Part shown: positions 21,726-33,502 of the stretch, one piece after another
Numbering within the stretch: the stretch's first letter is position 1
Layout: every line of letters starts with the position of its first letter
DNA from: Actinernus sp. WN-2022
Lineage: Eukaryota; Cnidaria; Anthozoa; Actiniaria; Actinernidae
Assembly: GCA_030867875.1 (NCBI GenBank)
Contig: JAOWCC010001589.1
Location: 71,881,537 to 71,945,536 of the forward strand
Reading direction: 5' to 3'
DNA: 64,000 bases
Notes under the pieces: model-generated
The model's database searches: none
What the model was told of the DNA's origin: nothing
What the model saw: only the letters and a program-made list of their open reading frames with translations
Position numbers and translations under genes: made by a program

Positions 21726-23269
21726 GAAAAAAACATATTATTGACAATGAAATTTAAAAGAAAATATCAATTACATGTACATACTGATATATATCATATC
21801 ATGGCCAAAATTAACCCAAACATAAACTGGCCTATTTTAAAGTGATAATTGCTGTACACTTGCTACAATCAAAGTTTTAAACATCCGGCATTGTACATGT
21901 ATTCATCTTTCATGAATAACCAACTATTAAATTCCCAGTTAAGCTTCAGATATTACAACCTGCATGCATGCATGTGTATACATGTACATGCAGTGCCAAT
22001 TTCATTCAATAAGGAGACAAGACTCAAATTTAGCCATGTGGTAACCATGCATGCTGCCATATTGCAATATCAATTAACTATAGTTTATCTTAATTTTGTT
22101 TGTAAAATAATAAAACATTTTCCTTTAATCTTACTGTTATAAACATGTATCTTCTCTAAAAGTAGGTTTTATTTCTTTATTAAACTACTTCAAAATGATA
22201 ATATGCCCTAATTTGAATAGTGTTCATTCTGAAAGCAAATGTTATTGTTGTTATGGAGTTGATATTCCAATTTCAGCAACCTCAATCTTGACCCATGAAT
22301 GACTTAATTACCACATTTCATAAACTTAATAATTACTTGGTGACCCTTAGTGTGTAAAGTAAGTCAAACTAATTAAGAAATGAACCCAGTAGTACAATAA
22401 ATATCACAGCAATTAATATACAATAACATATCATTACTGTAATAAAAGGTGGAAATGGGAGTTGAAAAAAATGGTGATTTACTGGACATTAAAATAAGGT
22501 ATGAGATACAGGTGTTTTCTGGGGTTAGGGTTCTTTGTATTGCAAGGTATTGTTTTGCTTTGGAACTAAGTAATAGTGTTCTTTGTTTTATGTCATGTGG
22601 TGACCTGCAACACCAAGAAACCTGCTAAAACAGTTAGTAACAATCATTATTATATGACTAAGTAATTTTGTGAGCTATTGGTCAGTCAGAGGTCCATATC
22701 TTTTTAAACTTGCTTGCTCAGTCCATACCGAAGTTATGATACTTGTTTTTCCCTGTTGACGTTGTATAAAGCATGGGGAAAATCTTACTCCATTGCATTG
22801 CATGGTACAGACTGGCTGAGCAAGCAAATTTAATATATATTAGATAATAATCCCCACCCCTTGCCCCCCCCCCCCCCCCCAAATAACATTGATAGGTGCA
22901 TAAAGATACGCTTGAAAACTTCGCTAATTTCTCCATTATATTTCAGGTGTATTTAGACTCGTTCTTTGAATGATTTGGGGTTTAAAATATTTAGGTTTCC
23001 TTTAAATTTGGGGATTAGGTTTTTAGATCAGGTCCATATATAGACCATACGTACGTTTCTCTACGACTCGATCAAGTGGGCGATTCCTATCTGAACTTTA
23101 CAAGTCCTTTCGACTTTAGGGGATGGATGGCCGCCGCTGCCGCCGTGAGATTACCACAATTCCTGTTCCAAACTGGCTAGTATTAAAAACTATATAATTT
23201 TCATGATTCATGATTCGAGCTCGGCTAATACCAGCCGACTATTCTACTTGCAAGTTGCTCCGAACTTAC
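21726..23269. other. Putative intron, no exon recognised
   Basis: AT-rich with a C-tract of about 18 at 22864-22881. An exon changing phase from 1 to 0 would be needed here if the start exon at 23285 belongs to the same gene, but none was identified. Confidence 0.35.
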
Positions 23270-23285
23270 CTTCTGAGTCGCTCAT
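23270..23285 (-). CDS. Possible start exon (MSDSE)
   Basis: The minus strand reads cgtaaag-ATG AGC GAC TCA GAA G followed by a strong donor, gtaagttcg. An acidic MSDSE start would suit the acidic exon at 16643, and upstream sequence is comparatively GC-rich like a promoter. However it ends in phase 1, whereas the next recognised exon needs phase 0, so an exon is missing or the link is false. Confidence 0.3.
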
Positions 23286-23565
23286 CTTTACGACAAGTCT
23301 AATAGCAATAGGCTGAATTAGACAGGAACTTCTTTATAAATTTACACAAATATTTTAACCTGTTCCACTGTTGGTTGTTCAGTGCACGAATTCATGGATT
23401 CAAGACGAATGCAAATGGCGCATCAAATTCCTTTGACACGTACCAGTCTACCGCGATCATATCAATATTGCCCAAAAATTAACCATAACCATTATTCCAA
23501 GCGTGTTTTCCATTTAGGGATAGTTGTGAATTCAACGGGGAGAACGTGTTGATATATACTAGTAG

Positions 23566-23711
23566 AGCAGAGAATGAAAGTCACCGCGCTACGACTGCTA
23601 ATATTCAGCTATAATTCTTCCCTTTGGTTATTACTAAGAGGATTTCAAATGAAAGTGTATTTCATCTTCAATCTCATGTGGCCCGAGTGAAAGCCCAGAT
23701 GGGCTCTTGTT
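23566..23711. repeat. Interspersed repeat, inverted copy of 48274-48436
   Basis: 'agcagagaatgaaagtcacc' through 'gagtgaaagcccagatgggc' here matches the complement of 48274-48436 with few differences. The two copies are in opposite orientation about 25 kb apart. Confidence 0.7.
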
Positions 23712-24719
23712 ACATTGTATTTTGGTGACAACACACTTGTCCCCAGGTGAAGCCAAGGTCATTCAATCAATGGCGCTCAATCAAGCATAACAACAAAACG
23801 TTTTTGAAAGCCGGCAACTGCGACGTTTTAGTTTAGGCAGAGAAACCTAAACGTCTCAGAGATTTGTTCCGTTCACGTGCTCGGTAATAATAGTATTGCA
23901 AAGTGATAGCATGACATTTCCTCGAGCCTCGGGAGGAACTGTAAAAGTCCCTCCGCCGCTTCCATAAATCCTTCCTCGGCTCTCGGGGAAATTTAATCAC
24001 TGATTTCCCTCATGTCATGCTACAAATTATTATACTATTCACGTCTTAATATTAGACTGGAGGTCAATTTATTTCTATTGCACTGTAAAACAATCAATAT
24101 TGGGCGAGTTGTCACATTTGCAGTGTTAGTGCATAGGCCAAGCTGTTTCATTTGTACTAGTGTGTTTGACAACAATTACACACAGAGCATTAATCCTTCA
24201 GTTATATTTGGACTTCGAAATTACAGTGATATCTCGCAAATTAACAGAATTAAGCTAAATATCTAGTTTTCCTATTAAACTGATGCCTGGAGATCAATAT
24301 TATATTGTACATCAGTACTGAATACACTACCGTGTATAAATAAAGCTGACTATCTATCAAACGTTGGTTGGTTGAAAGGACAGAGAAAAACAACGAGAAG
24401 CCTAATGTGAACAGTAATTTTGAAAATGTGACAACAGAGCAGCCGTGATAATAATTTCCCATTGAAACGAGCTGCAATAATAATAATAAATACAACTTTT
24501 TTTTTTTTTAATTCGTTCACTGTTCTCTCTTGAACTGGTTCTCTACTACTGCCAGCAACTAGATTGCCTGCTAGCAGATATATATATATATCTGCAAGTA
24601 AAAATAAAACCGAGGAGAGAAACCCTGAGAGAAACCTCTCGCTTTCATAATTATTAGTATTACCCGGAGAGAGAGTTCTCTGTTTATAGCAGCGACGGGT
24701 GAGCGGTAAGAACAACAAG

Positions 24720-26856
24720 TTTATTTGTGTCTACGGTTTACAATGTTACAGAAGAAAAGAGTAAAATAAACACCGGCAATCTGAAGTAGCTTAAACTAAT
24801 CGAGTCAGATTGCCGCATGATTCAAATTACAATGTGTAGGTCGTATATAGGTAAGACATAAGATACACACAAAACATACAGATATAATAATAAACAAAAG
24901 AAAAAAGAAAAACATGAAAATTTCTTGGAAATGTCAATAGGAACTTAGGATATCTGATTTTATTTGTTTCTTAAAAGGAGGATTTTGATAAGAGTTTATA
25001 GTCATCTCTAATAGAATTCCATGTTATTACACCTGTGAATCGTAAAGAAAATTTACCATACTTTGTTCTGGTTGAGGGGAGATAATATGTTTCCCTTGAG
25101 GACAAACGAGTGTTGTAGCTGTGTTTTCTATCAATTTTTGTAAAGAAATCAGATTAAGCATAGGGTAATCTAGCATTATAAAAGTCATACATGAATAGTG
25201 CATTACTGTAAGAAATCAAATCTAATAATTTAAGAATACCAATTTTCCTAAACAGAGGGCTAGAATGTTCACGAAAGTCGGAAAAGGTCATGATTCTTAC
25301 TGCTTTCTTTTGCAGGGTGATAAGTTGTATTAATGTTGAATGATAAGTGTTTCCCCAGATAATTATACCATATATCAAAAAAGGAAAGATCAAAGAATAA
25401 TACAATTGTGTTTGTATATTAATATTTATAAAGTGCCGATTTTTTTAAAGCACTCCAATACCTCTACTAACTATTTTAGATATTTGATGTATGTGTCATT
25501 TCCAATTAAGATGGGAATCTACACGAACACCCAGATATTTGATGCTTTTTACTTGTTTAATTGTTTTTTGGTTAATAGTTAGTTCGATATTAAAGGGAAT
25601 TTTTTTTGTGGAGGATGGAACATAACATAATTAGTTTTTTCTAGATTAAGTGACATTTTTTTGCAGGCAAACCATCTACTAATATAATCTAGATGAATAT
25701 TTACCACTGATTCTAAAATTGACAAGCTTTTGTTAGAAAAGAAAATATTGGTATCATCAGCAAATAGGTGGAAGTCAAGAACGTTTGAGCAGTTATTCAT
25801 GTCGTTAATATATATTAGGGAGAGAAGAGGACCTAATACTGAATGTGAGGGACTCCACATGAAATAACATGTTTATCAGAAGCTGCACTTCCTATAGACA
25901 CAAATTGTCTTCTATTATGCAAATATGAGTAAAACCATTCTTTGGCAACACCACGTATGCCATAGTTCTCAAGTTTTTTTTAACAGAATTGAATGATTGA
26001 CAATATCGAAAGCTTTGCTAAGATCAAGGAATATACCACAGGAGTATTTGCCCTCTTCTATTACCTTCTGGATTTTATCTACAATTAGGATTAATGCATG
26101 CACTGTAGAATGATATTTCCGAAAGCCAAATTGGTTATCAGACAGAATCGAATATTTAACTTTTCAATGTAATTAAAGAGTCTTTTATACATTAATTTTT
26201 CTAATAGTCGGTTAAAAATAGAAAGTGAAATAGGGCGATAATTATTTAACAAAGTCAGAGATCCTTTTTTATGGACACGGATAACACGAGCTAATTTAAA
26301 TTTATCAGGCACTTTACCTTGCGAAAAGGATAAGTTAAAGAGTATTTCTAGTGGTTTCGGTAAACATTTTTTTAGGAACTTTAATAAATCTGTGCATATA
26401 CTATAAGGTCCAGTTGCTTTCTTTGAACTCAGATTTGAGATTTCTTCCTCTATTTCTTTTGAAGTGGTAGGGAAAAGATAAAAGCTATTAGCAGGAGGTA
26501 CAGGAAGATAGTCCAGAGGTGATTTTTGCACTTGTGGTATGGACTTGGAAAGCTGATTTCCTATGTTTGAGAAATATTCATTAAAAGTCTTTGCAATACT
26601 TTCTGAATCATGCAGTTAATTCAGTATTATCTTTCACAAGTTTTGTAGGTATATTCATGCTTTGTGGTTTAAGGGTAATTATTTCTTTTATTCCTCTCTA
26701 AATATTTTTTATGTTATTGCCATTATCAGAGAAGTAGTCATTATAATATGTTTTCTTACTAATTTTTACTTAATATATTTCGATATGTTGTCTTTTGTCG
26801 TTTATTAGCAATTTGGGCCTATTTTCCTTTTCGGATCTCCTTTCTTTCTTAGGGAG
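24720..26856 (-). mobile_element. CR1/L2-like LINE, RT region, frameshifted
   Basis: On the minus strand three frames carry consecutive RT blocks. 26531-26091 has KKATGPYSICTDLLKF, FKLARVIRVHKKGS and NNYRPISLS. A following stretch has LDLSKAFD-type sequence. 25860-25579 has GPLLSLIYINDMNN and HLFADDTNIFF, with the catalytic ADD intact. 25405-25154 has the thumb/C-terminal YGIIIWGNTYHST and LQKKAVRIMTF. These are known LINE RT signatures. Frame breaks between the blocks make it inactive. The 5' side ends in a perfect palindrome, suggesting inversion during integration. No endonuclease domain is seen, so it is 5' truncated. Confidence 0.8.
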
Positions 26857-26915
26857 AGGAGATCCGAAAAGGAAAATAGGCCCAAATTGCTAATAAACGA
26901 CAAAAGACAACATAT
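26783..26915. repeat. Perfect palindrome, 59-bp arms, 15-bp loop
   Basis: 26783-26841 and 26857-26915 are exact reverse complements ('atatgttgtcttttgtcg' and its inverse at the outer ends). The loop is 26842-26856. The left arm continues LINE sequence, so the right arm is an inverted copy of the LINE's 5' end as retained. Confidence 0.85.
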
Positions 26916-28130
26916 AGAGCAAAGGTACATTTATTTCAGTTGATTTTAACCTATCAATAGTGGTAAAATTCGTGATTTTCCCCGTTTCGTAGTTCCCCTA
27001 TATTATACTGAAATACACACAAATAGAGCTTGGGTTGCCTGTGATGCCTCATGATCTTGACTGGTTCGTTCCTCCCAAGAGAGCACAGAGAGACACGTCT
27101 CTGTCGGGAGGGACGAACAGAGGAGACCGCTGAATTTCAGGCTAGGTCTTCATTATTTGAAAGCCTTTACCTTATCCATTTTAAAATGACCAAATCCATG
27201 AGAGTAAATCTTTTAGCGAAGGATCGAACTACTGTTCGAAGACTGAAGAGAGTGAAATGTCTCACCTTTATAAAGACTGTGATATTTGTAAAACAGAAAT
27301 TTCATTTATACAGCAAAAGGGTATATTGCTTTTTATGTTGCGCCCAGAATTAAAGCTACTGTGTTAATCACAGCCTCGATGTGTGAAATGTGCTTTGTAT
27401 GCCAGCGTCAAGCTCAGTTTGGTGAATGAATACATCAACTACGCGACACCACCCAGCTTGGGATTTATAATTTGCCACGAGCGTGGCCATTTATCCGTTT
27501 ATCTCAATGAGGTGTTGAGAGATAACTGTCATTCAAGAAAGGTGGGAACAGACAACCGCCACAAGTCACACTTTGTGACAGCCCCACCCGAAGCCGCGGG
27601 CACGCAAAGCACTTGAAATTTGAAAACTCAGAGACTAAAGACATCCGTCTTTCGCTCACCCGTTATATAGCTAGTGAGAGCAGGACAAATGTCTTCAAGA
27701 TCTAAAACTAAATTGTACCCGGGATGAGAAATACGAGGAATCAGCCCCTGTCTGGAATTGCTCCTATTTCTGTCCCGAAACCGTTCGACAATTATTCGTT
27801 TGTTACTAATGTACGTAACGGAATACATTAACGGGTCCGAAAAGAGTAATATCAGGGAAAAAATTGCAATCGTATTTCGACATACGATCCAAGAACGGGA
27901 AAATTAATCATGCATAGAACTGATTACGCTAGTGTCTTAATTCAACAAATTGGAAGAGAAATAGGTAAAACTAGCCCCTGTCTATAATTTTACCTATTTC
28001 CGATCCATAACGAAAATAAAAGACATCTGTTTCATCGTTTCCCGGCTAAATAGCTAATGAATTAAGATAGCTAATGAATTAAGATAGCGAAAACTAAATT
28101 GTAAACGGGACGAGAAATACGAGATAAACT
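26916..28130. other. Non-coding stretch with diverged direct repeats
   Basis: Around 27640-27790 and 27960-28110 two diverged direct copies share 'ggaat...cccctgtct', 'ctatttc' and 'gagaaatacgag'. At 27061-27145 a segment reading 'ggttcgttcctccc' to 'gctgaatttcaggcta' shares ends with elements at 28570 and 43740. No gene is supported. Confidence 0.4.
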
Positions 28131-28139
28131 AAAAGCCGA

Positions 28140-28290
28140 GTTAAAATCCCGAGTTGGATTTCGAGGTGGATTTCGAGGTGGATTTTCGAGGTGGATTTTC
28201 GAGTTGGATTTCCGAGGTGGATTTTCGAGGTGGATTTTCGAGTTGGATTTCGAGGTGGATTTTCGAAGTGGATTTTCGAGGTGGGTTTTA
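28140..28290. repeat. Minisatellite of 12-13 bp (gaggtggatttt c)
   Basis: About eleven units of the form gaggtggatt(t)tc, some with gagttggat, form the tract. The same minisatellite occurs inverted at 30893-30985, and flanking sequence ('gagttaaaatcccgagttgg') is shared too, so the two are an inverted duplication about 2.7 kb apart. Confidence 0.8.
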
Positions 28291-28592
28291 GCAAAAGATC
28301 CGAACGACGGGCAGAAAACGTCGTTCACTAAGGGGTGGCCCATTAGAAATCCTGGGAGGGGGTTGGGTAGTCCAAAAAAAAAAATCGTGCAAGGCTAAAT
28401 GCCCTAAAAAAAATTCCTGCAAGCACTAAGGCACACCAAAAAAAGTCTTGCAAAGAAACTGATGCATTGTTCAAAGAAAGAAGGCAGCAGGGCACTGGAT
28501 TGATGCCCTGTGGTGGACCTCCCTCGACGCCACAAGGCTTTCACTTATCACATTGCGTTTATGTTAGCCTGAATTTCAGCCGTCTCCTCTGG

Positions 28593-29392
28593 TTCGTTCC
28601 TCCCGAGAGAGAGGTCTGAATCCAATAGCCGATAATGCCGTCCAGTGACGTCACTACCAGAAAACCTGGTAGTGATTTTTGATTGATTCATATTCTATAA
28701 TTTTGCATAATTATCATAATTATCAGCCGAGAAGACGGCAGGATTCACTTTGGACTCGCGAGTTTCTCTTTGGCAAAGACCTTGAATTCGTAAGGAAAAC
28801 ATCTGGAAATGGATTGAAAGTGTCCTGCACAATAACCGGCCGACCAACCTGTAAACATGTACATTTTATCGCGTCGCGTCCGCGGGGTTGTTGACAATCG
28901 ATTATTTGTTCACACTTCGCAGTGGTAAAGAATGTCGCTACTCTCTTCAAGGAACTGTTCTTTCCCGTAAAAGAGTCTTCGTATTTCTTTGAAAATTCTC
29001 CATTATCCTTTCATGTTTTTCTACTTTTCTGTTGCATCATTTACATAGGTAATATCTCGTAGCTGTGTCGATTCGAACGGCAGATCGCGACAAAGATCAA
29101 CGGAAAGACAAATTAGATCAACTGTACTTTGCCTCCAAATATAATATAACGATTTGTTGCTTCGAAAAGGTTTTCACAACATAAGAGGCACTTGAGAAGC
29201 AAATGGGATGGAGATATATAATATAGGTAAGGCTTTTATTTTGGTCGGCATAATCTCAAATAAATATTTCTCACGAACTCTTACTACCGCCGTGACAGTT
29301 TTATTTGCATAAATTAAATTGTTAATCCGCCTTGACGTTACTGGACGGCATTATCGGCTATTGGATCCAGACGTCTTTCTCGGGAGGAACGA
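28593..29392. mobile_element. 800-bp element with about 55-bp terminal inverted repeats
   Basis: The left end 'tcgttcctcccgag' with 'aatccaatagccgataatgc' and the right end 'gcattatcggctattggatc' with 'ctcgggaggaacga' are inverted copies. No clear target duplication is visible. No transposase frame lies between the ends. Confidence 0.65.
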
Positions 29393-29407
29393 GAGTGAGA
29401 AATATGT

Positions 29408-29552
29408 TAGCCTGCGAAAACAGCCGCCTCTATTCATGATCAGGCCAAAGCAAAAATGCATACCCCGAGAGAGTCGTCTAAAAGTGCAAAGCCTCTCAGA
29501 GTTTGCACTTTTGCGGCTTTGGCCCGAATAGAGGCGGTTGTTTCTGCAGGCT
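29408..29552. mobile_element. 145-bp MITE
   Basis: Ends read tagcctgcgaaaacagccgc and its imperfect inverse ending gcaggct. The inner part 'aaagtgcaaa...tttgcactttt' is also inverted. It lies immediately beside the previous element. Confidence 0.6.
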
Positions 29553-29559
29553 GTAAACC

Positions 29560-29860
29560 GAGCTTTATGAAATTGTAAAAATTGCAAACTGACTCATCAC
29601 TTGAATATTTTTATCATGTTTTTATATTACATGTTGCGGTCTATTTTTTAGATAAGTTAGGATTTTTTATCAGTCATTAGTATAGTAAAGAGTTTTTCTA
29701 TTTTCTATTTCATTTTATGTGCTTTTATTAGATTAGGTAGGTTTTTATAACTTTTTTTAAACTTCAGATTGTTACTATTTTAATTATTGTAAAGCGCTCA
29801 GAACAGTTTGGATAAGCGCTATATAAGTGCTAAAGCTTTATACTGGTTTTACTGCTAGGT
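29560..29860 (+). pseudogene. Likely LINE 3' untranslated tail
   Basis: The sequence 'attgtaaagcgctcagaaca' followed by 'ataagcgctatataagtgct' resembles the conserved 3' end seen in L2/CR1-type elements. No coding part remains upstream. Confidence 0.45.
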
Positions 29861-30156
29861 TTATACTGCTAGCTACTGAGCTACAATGTAGGTCACGCCC
29901 TTGACAGATTATGAACATCCAGCTTGCCAATCCACCAATCAACGAGTTCTATGTCAGTATGGAATTTCTTCTCTGAAATCTGGGGGTATGCATTTTTGAT
30001 TTGGCCTGAATGGAGGCTAAGCCTTTCCAGATGTGCTAGTAAAAATAGAAAAAGTTGCTCCAAAAAAGCCAAAAAGTTGCTCAAAAGTTACCAAAAACTT
30101 AAAAAGCTGCTCAAAGAAATAAAAACAAAACAAGAAGTTGCTCCAAAAAATTTGGA

Positions 30157-30280
30157 GCTGGGAAGCGTGCAATCGTTTTTTCAGTTTTCCATACATTGTC
30201 TGTACATTTTCACGCGGAATTTGACTCGTTTTTACAGACAATGTATGGAAAACTGAAAACACGACTGCACGCTTCCCAGC
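30157..30280. mobile_element. 124-bp foldback element
   Basis: Arms of about 50 bp ('gctgggaagcgtgca', 'cagttttccatacattgtc') are inverted copies. Upstream 30050-30150 has several copies of 'aagttgctc', which is low-complexity and non-coding. Confidence 0.7.
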
Positions 30281-30470
30281 ACAGCTACATCCCTCAAATT
30301 TCGATATGTTAATCTTTTACCTGGTACCTTAAGTTTGTATCTGAAGAATATTTCAGAAATTCGATTTTATGGATTTTATTTGGCATCGGATTCCCATCGA
30401 TTCCCATACAAACACTGTATTTCGCGCCATGTTAGCACCCCTTTCAAAATGTCGGAATTTACCTCGAAAT

Positions 30471-30547
30471 TAGGCTCGGTTTCAGCCGTTGGGGTGTCGT
30501 TAGGATCGCGGGCTCACCGAAACCCCCACGGCTGGAAACCGAGCCTA
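30471..30547. mobile_element. 77-bp foldback element
   Basis: taggctcggtttc at one end and gaaaccgagccta at the other, with 'agccgttggggt' inverted inside. Half of it recurs at 48134-48187 ('atcgcgggctcaccgaaacc'), so it is a dispersed small element. Confidence 0.7.
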
Positions 30548-30892
30548 CCACGAAATGGTCTATTTAGTTTCTGCTGACTTCTCGATGAGCAACAGTTTGA
30601 TAATCGTCCTCAAACGTAATATACGTAATGCGAAGGGGGAACAAACCTTTCATTCGCATCCATCGCACACTGCCTCCGCTCTCAAAGGAACCAGCGTTTT
30701 AATATAGGCGGTACATCCTTGTTAATTTGCTCGTGTGTAAGCATCGAACAAACGATGACGGGAAACGGCACGTACTGTCCAAACGCGAGCCACGACGCAT
30801 GGCAGGAGGAGGGTGCCCGACTGCCCGGCCCGGATGGATAATACAATCGAAAATTCCCTCGAAAATCCTGATCGAGTTCGAAATTTCCGATC

Positions 30893-30990
30893 TCGAAAAA
30901 ATCCACCTCGAAATCCACCTCGAAAATCCACCTCGAAAATCCACCTCGAAAATCCACCTCGAAATCCAACTCGAAATCCACATCGGGATT
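30893..30990. repeat. Inverted copy of the 12-13 bp minisatellite
   Basis: Units of ccacctcgaaa(a)t, the complement of the array at 28140-28290. It interrupts the coding sense of the adjacent LINE endonuclease, whose frame continues into it by chance. Confidence 0.8.
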
Positions 30991-31017
30991 TTAACTCGGA
31001 GTTTAAGGAAGCTCCAA

Positions 31018-31429
31018 AGAAATGTGTGCTTAACTAATTTTATTTCGACCCAACAAAGTTCTAACGAATCACATTCAAGATCACAGCGCCTATTAGATGC
31101 AAGTGTCGAAGACACATAAATAGCAACACCTCGACCATGCCTATTTCTGTTACATATGTGCGGTGGACTGTATCCAGGAATGCTAATCATTTCATTACTT
31201 ATAGAAACATCCATGTTTCTGAAAATGCAAATACGTCAAACCTATGTAAATGCGAAATAGCAGAAATTTCATCAAATTTATCGCGTCTAAAAAGACTTCT
31301 AGAATTCAAGTGACCAAGTAAGAGAGAAGGTTCGCTTGGACCAGGATTTATTTCAAAATTTCCAGAAATAATTAAAAGGAATCTCACAACTATAGCAAGA
31401 AAAATCAACGAAAATAAGAAAGCATACAC
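31018..31429 (-). pseudogene. LINE endonuclease N-terminus with a 2A-like NPGP motif
   Basis: The first frame (31429-31199) has a hydrophobic start, then ISGNFEINPGP, then GHLNSRSLFRRDKFDEIS and DVFAFSETWM. A second frame continues with SIPGYSPPHICNRNRHGRGV and SLELCWVEIKL. HLNxRSL, SETW and GRGVAIYV are hallmarks of the APE-like endonuclease of CR1-type LINEs. A frameshift occurs near 31205, and the element is cut off by the minisatellite at about 31010, so RT is absent. It is in the same orientation as the ORF1 relic at 32200-32964 and probably the same insertion. Confidence 0.75.
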
Positions 31430-31949
31430 GAACGGAATAGTGACTACAGACGTGCCAGAGTGAACTTTATAACAGTCAAATAGGTAGTATCATCGTGTAC
31501 CGTTTAACCAACTGCGTCATAAAGTTCCCTTTGTTACCCACGTTCGCTATGAAGAATTTGAGAATTTGAGAATTTTATACGAACATCCGAATCGACACTT
31601 ACTGCCAACGGCAAACGTCGAACTTAAGTCGCGCCGATCTTATTAAAAAATCGACTTAGGGCCGACGTGGCAGCAAACGTCGAACCGTTATGTCGATCTT
31701 AATTCACTTGCGCCTAATTAAATCACGGGAACTAACACGTGTCCTGGCGCATTTCACTTTTCGCCCGCGGTTAGTGATATGGCGAAATACAGCGCTCGGT
31801 CAAATATATTAAAGAAAGGCCTTTCTGTGGAAAATGATTGTCCAAAACACAAACGGAAGAATGGCGTTCAACACAGCACTCGGTCCCTTGAGATGTGCGT
31901 CTTTCATTCATTGCATTCTTAAAGCGCTTTTGAAGCCGTTTAAAACACT

Positions 31950-32030
31950 CACAGCACGTGTTTTATCAAGTCTAAAAATTATCGGGCTTCGCCCTCGAAT
32001 TTTTAAACTTGATAAAACACTGCTGTTCGT
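31950..32030. repeat. Palindrome around tgttttatcaagt
   Basis: 'cacgtgttttatcaagtcta' and 'taaacttgataaaacac' form inverted arms separated by 'cgggcttcgccc', itself a small hairpin. Weaker pairing extends further out on both sides. Confidence 0.65.
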
Positions 32031-32199
32031 GTTTTTAACAGTACATAACGCTAAGGACTTCAAGTCTGAAATATAAATCAGACATGAGTACATGATTTAG
32101 TTCCAATCGAGATGTAGTGCGAATTATAAGCGAATAGCGGGTAGAACTAATTAGATCAACTAGATAAACCGCGAACAAACTGACTTAAAGTCCGTAAAA

Positions 32200-32964
32200 T
32201 AACATGTCCTCCGTACACCTGATTCTGACTATACTATCATCAGTCAATTTGACTAAGATTTTCCCATCGCTTGTCCATATGCGTAAATCAGGCTTTTCCC
32301 TTCGAATGATATCGAAAAGCTTCTTGTTTCGTGCAGTCAAATCCTCATACATCCTCTTACCTCTCTAATTTCTCTTAGCCTTCATGATACGGCTCTTTAT
32401 CTCGTAAGACCAGAGTTTTACAATAATGGCTCTCGGCACTGATTCTCCGTCTTCTCCAGGGCTTCGGGGCTGTCCAACACGGTGCGCTCTATCAATTTCA
32501 CTTTTGGCAATTTTGCATTTTAGATCGTTGTCGGCAAAGGCGACGATCTTGTCATAACAGTTTTCACCATTTCCTCCGCAATACCATGAACGCGTATATT
32601 GTATCTTCTTGAGTATTGCTCGTTATCATCGGCCTGTAGTTTTACAGCAGCAAGCTCTCGAGTTAATTTGTCTACGCGTCTTTCAAGGGGCTTAACCGCC
32701 TTCTCAACCTCCTCTTCCACAGCTTGGTCGACTATTGGAGTATTATGTTAGGCAACTAGTTCCTGTAAAAACTAGTTTTGGTAGTATTAACTTCGTTATC
32801 TCTTTCATTAAATTCTTGAAATGCTCCGAGCTAATGTACTTATCAAATTGTTGATTTAAAACATTTTCCATTACCTTTTGGAACCCATCTGATGCAAAGT
32901 AAAGTTCCAATTCTTTTCGCGTCTCCGTTTCTTGTCGAGTTCTTGTTCCCTTCGTGACGGACAT
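32200..32964 (-). pseudogene. LINE ORF1-like protein, frameshifted
   Basis: Frame 32964-32743 begins MSVTKGTRTRQETETRKELE and continues as amphipathic helix. After a break, frame 32720-32520 has EEEVEKAVKPLERRVDKLTR (coiled coil) and QYSRRYNIRVHGI, the entry of the RRM-like domain of L1/CR1-type ORF1 proteins. A frameshift near 32560 is followed by KIVAFADNDLKCKIAKSEID, RAHRVGQPR and RAIIVKLWSYEIK. The order coiled coil, RRM, C-terminal domain is that of a LINE nucleic-acid chaperone. At least two frame breaks make it inactive. Confidence 0.75.
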
Positions 32965-32969
32965 TTTGA

Positions 32970-33502
32970 GTTAATTGAAGTGACTTGACCGCGAACTAGA
33001 TTCAAACATTTGAAAAACTTCAGTATACTTTTCAAAGCGGTACGACTACTACAGCTGGAATACCCGCCGTTCCATCAAATTATTTTCAACTCGCCATGAA
33101 ATTTACGTGAAATATAACAGCAATAGACAGACTTAAATACAAAATATAGGGAGAGCAACAAAAAGACGTCCTCGCCACCTGTTTGGGACGTATTATGTTT
33201 GTGCCGCGGGGGTGGGTCAGGGTTTTGAGCTCGGTTTGGGCAGGCAGGGTCAGGATTTTGACCCGATTTGGGTAGATCAGGGTCAGGATTTGAGTATAAT
33301 TTGGGTGCAGTCAGGGTAGGGGTTACGTTCAGTATTTTTTAGGCAGTTAGGGTTGTTTTTTTTAGCTACTATGTCAAAAAAAGACATTCTGTTGCCGCAT
33401 TTTGATCGCCTGCCCACATGCAAGCACCGAGGTTCCCCATACATCGTGACGCCGCTAATTCGTACTTCAGTACTTATCTATGTACTTCATCTGCTGATTT
33501 GT
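32970..33502. other. Non-coding stretch with a G-rich degenerate repeat
   Basis: 33200-33350 holds loosely repeated 'gggtcagg' and 'tttgggt' words of low complexity. No gene is supported. Confidence 0.4.

Noticed and set aside
23270..23285. Firm linkage of MSDSE start exon to the exon at 21535-21720
   Set aside because: Phases are incompatible (1 versus 0) and no bridging exon was found, so it is listed only as a candidate.
30699..31018. Continuation of the LINE endonuclease frame through the minisatellite
   Set aside because: The repeating VDFRGGFSRWI text comes from the 12-13 bp repeat, which interrupts the LINE.
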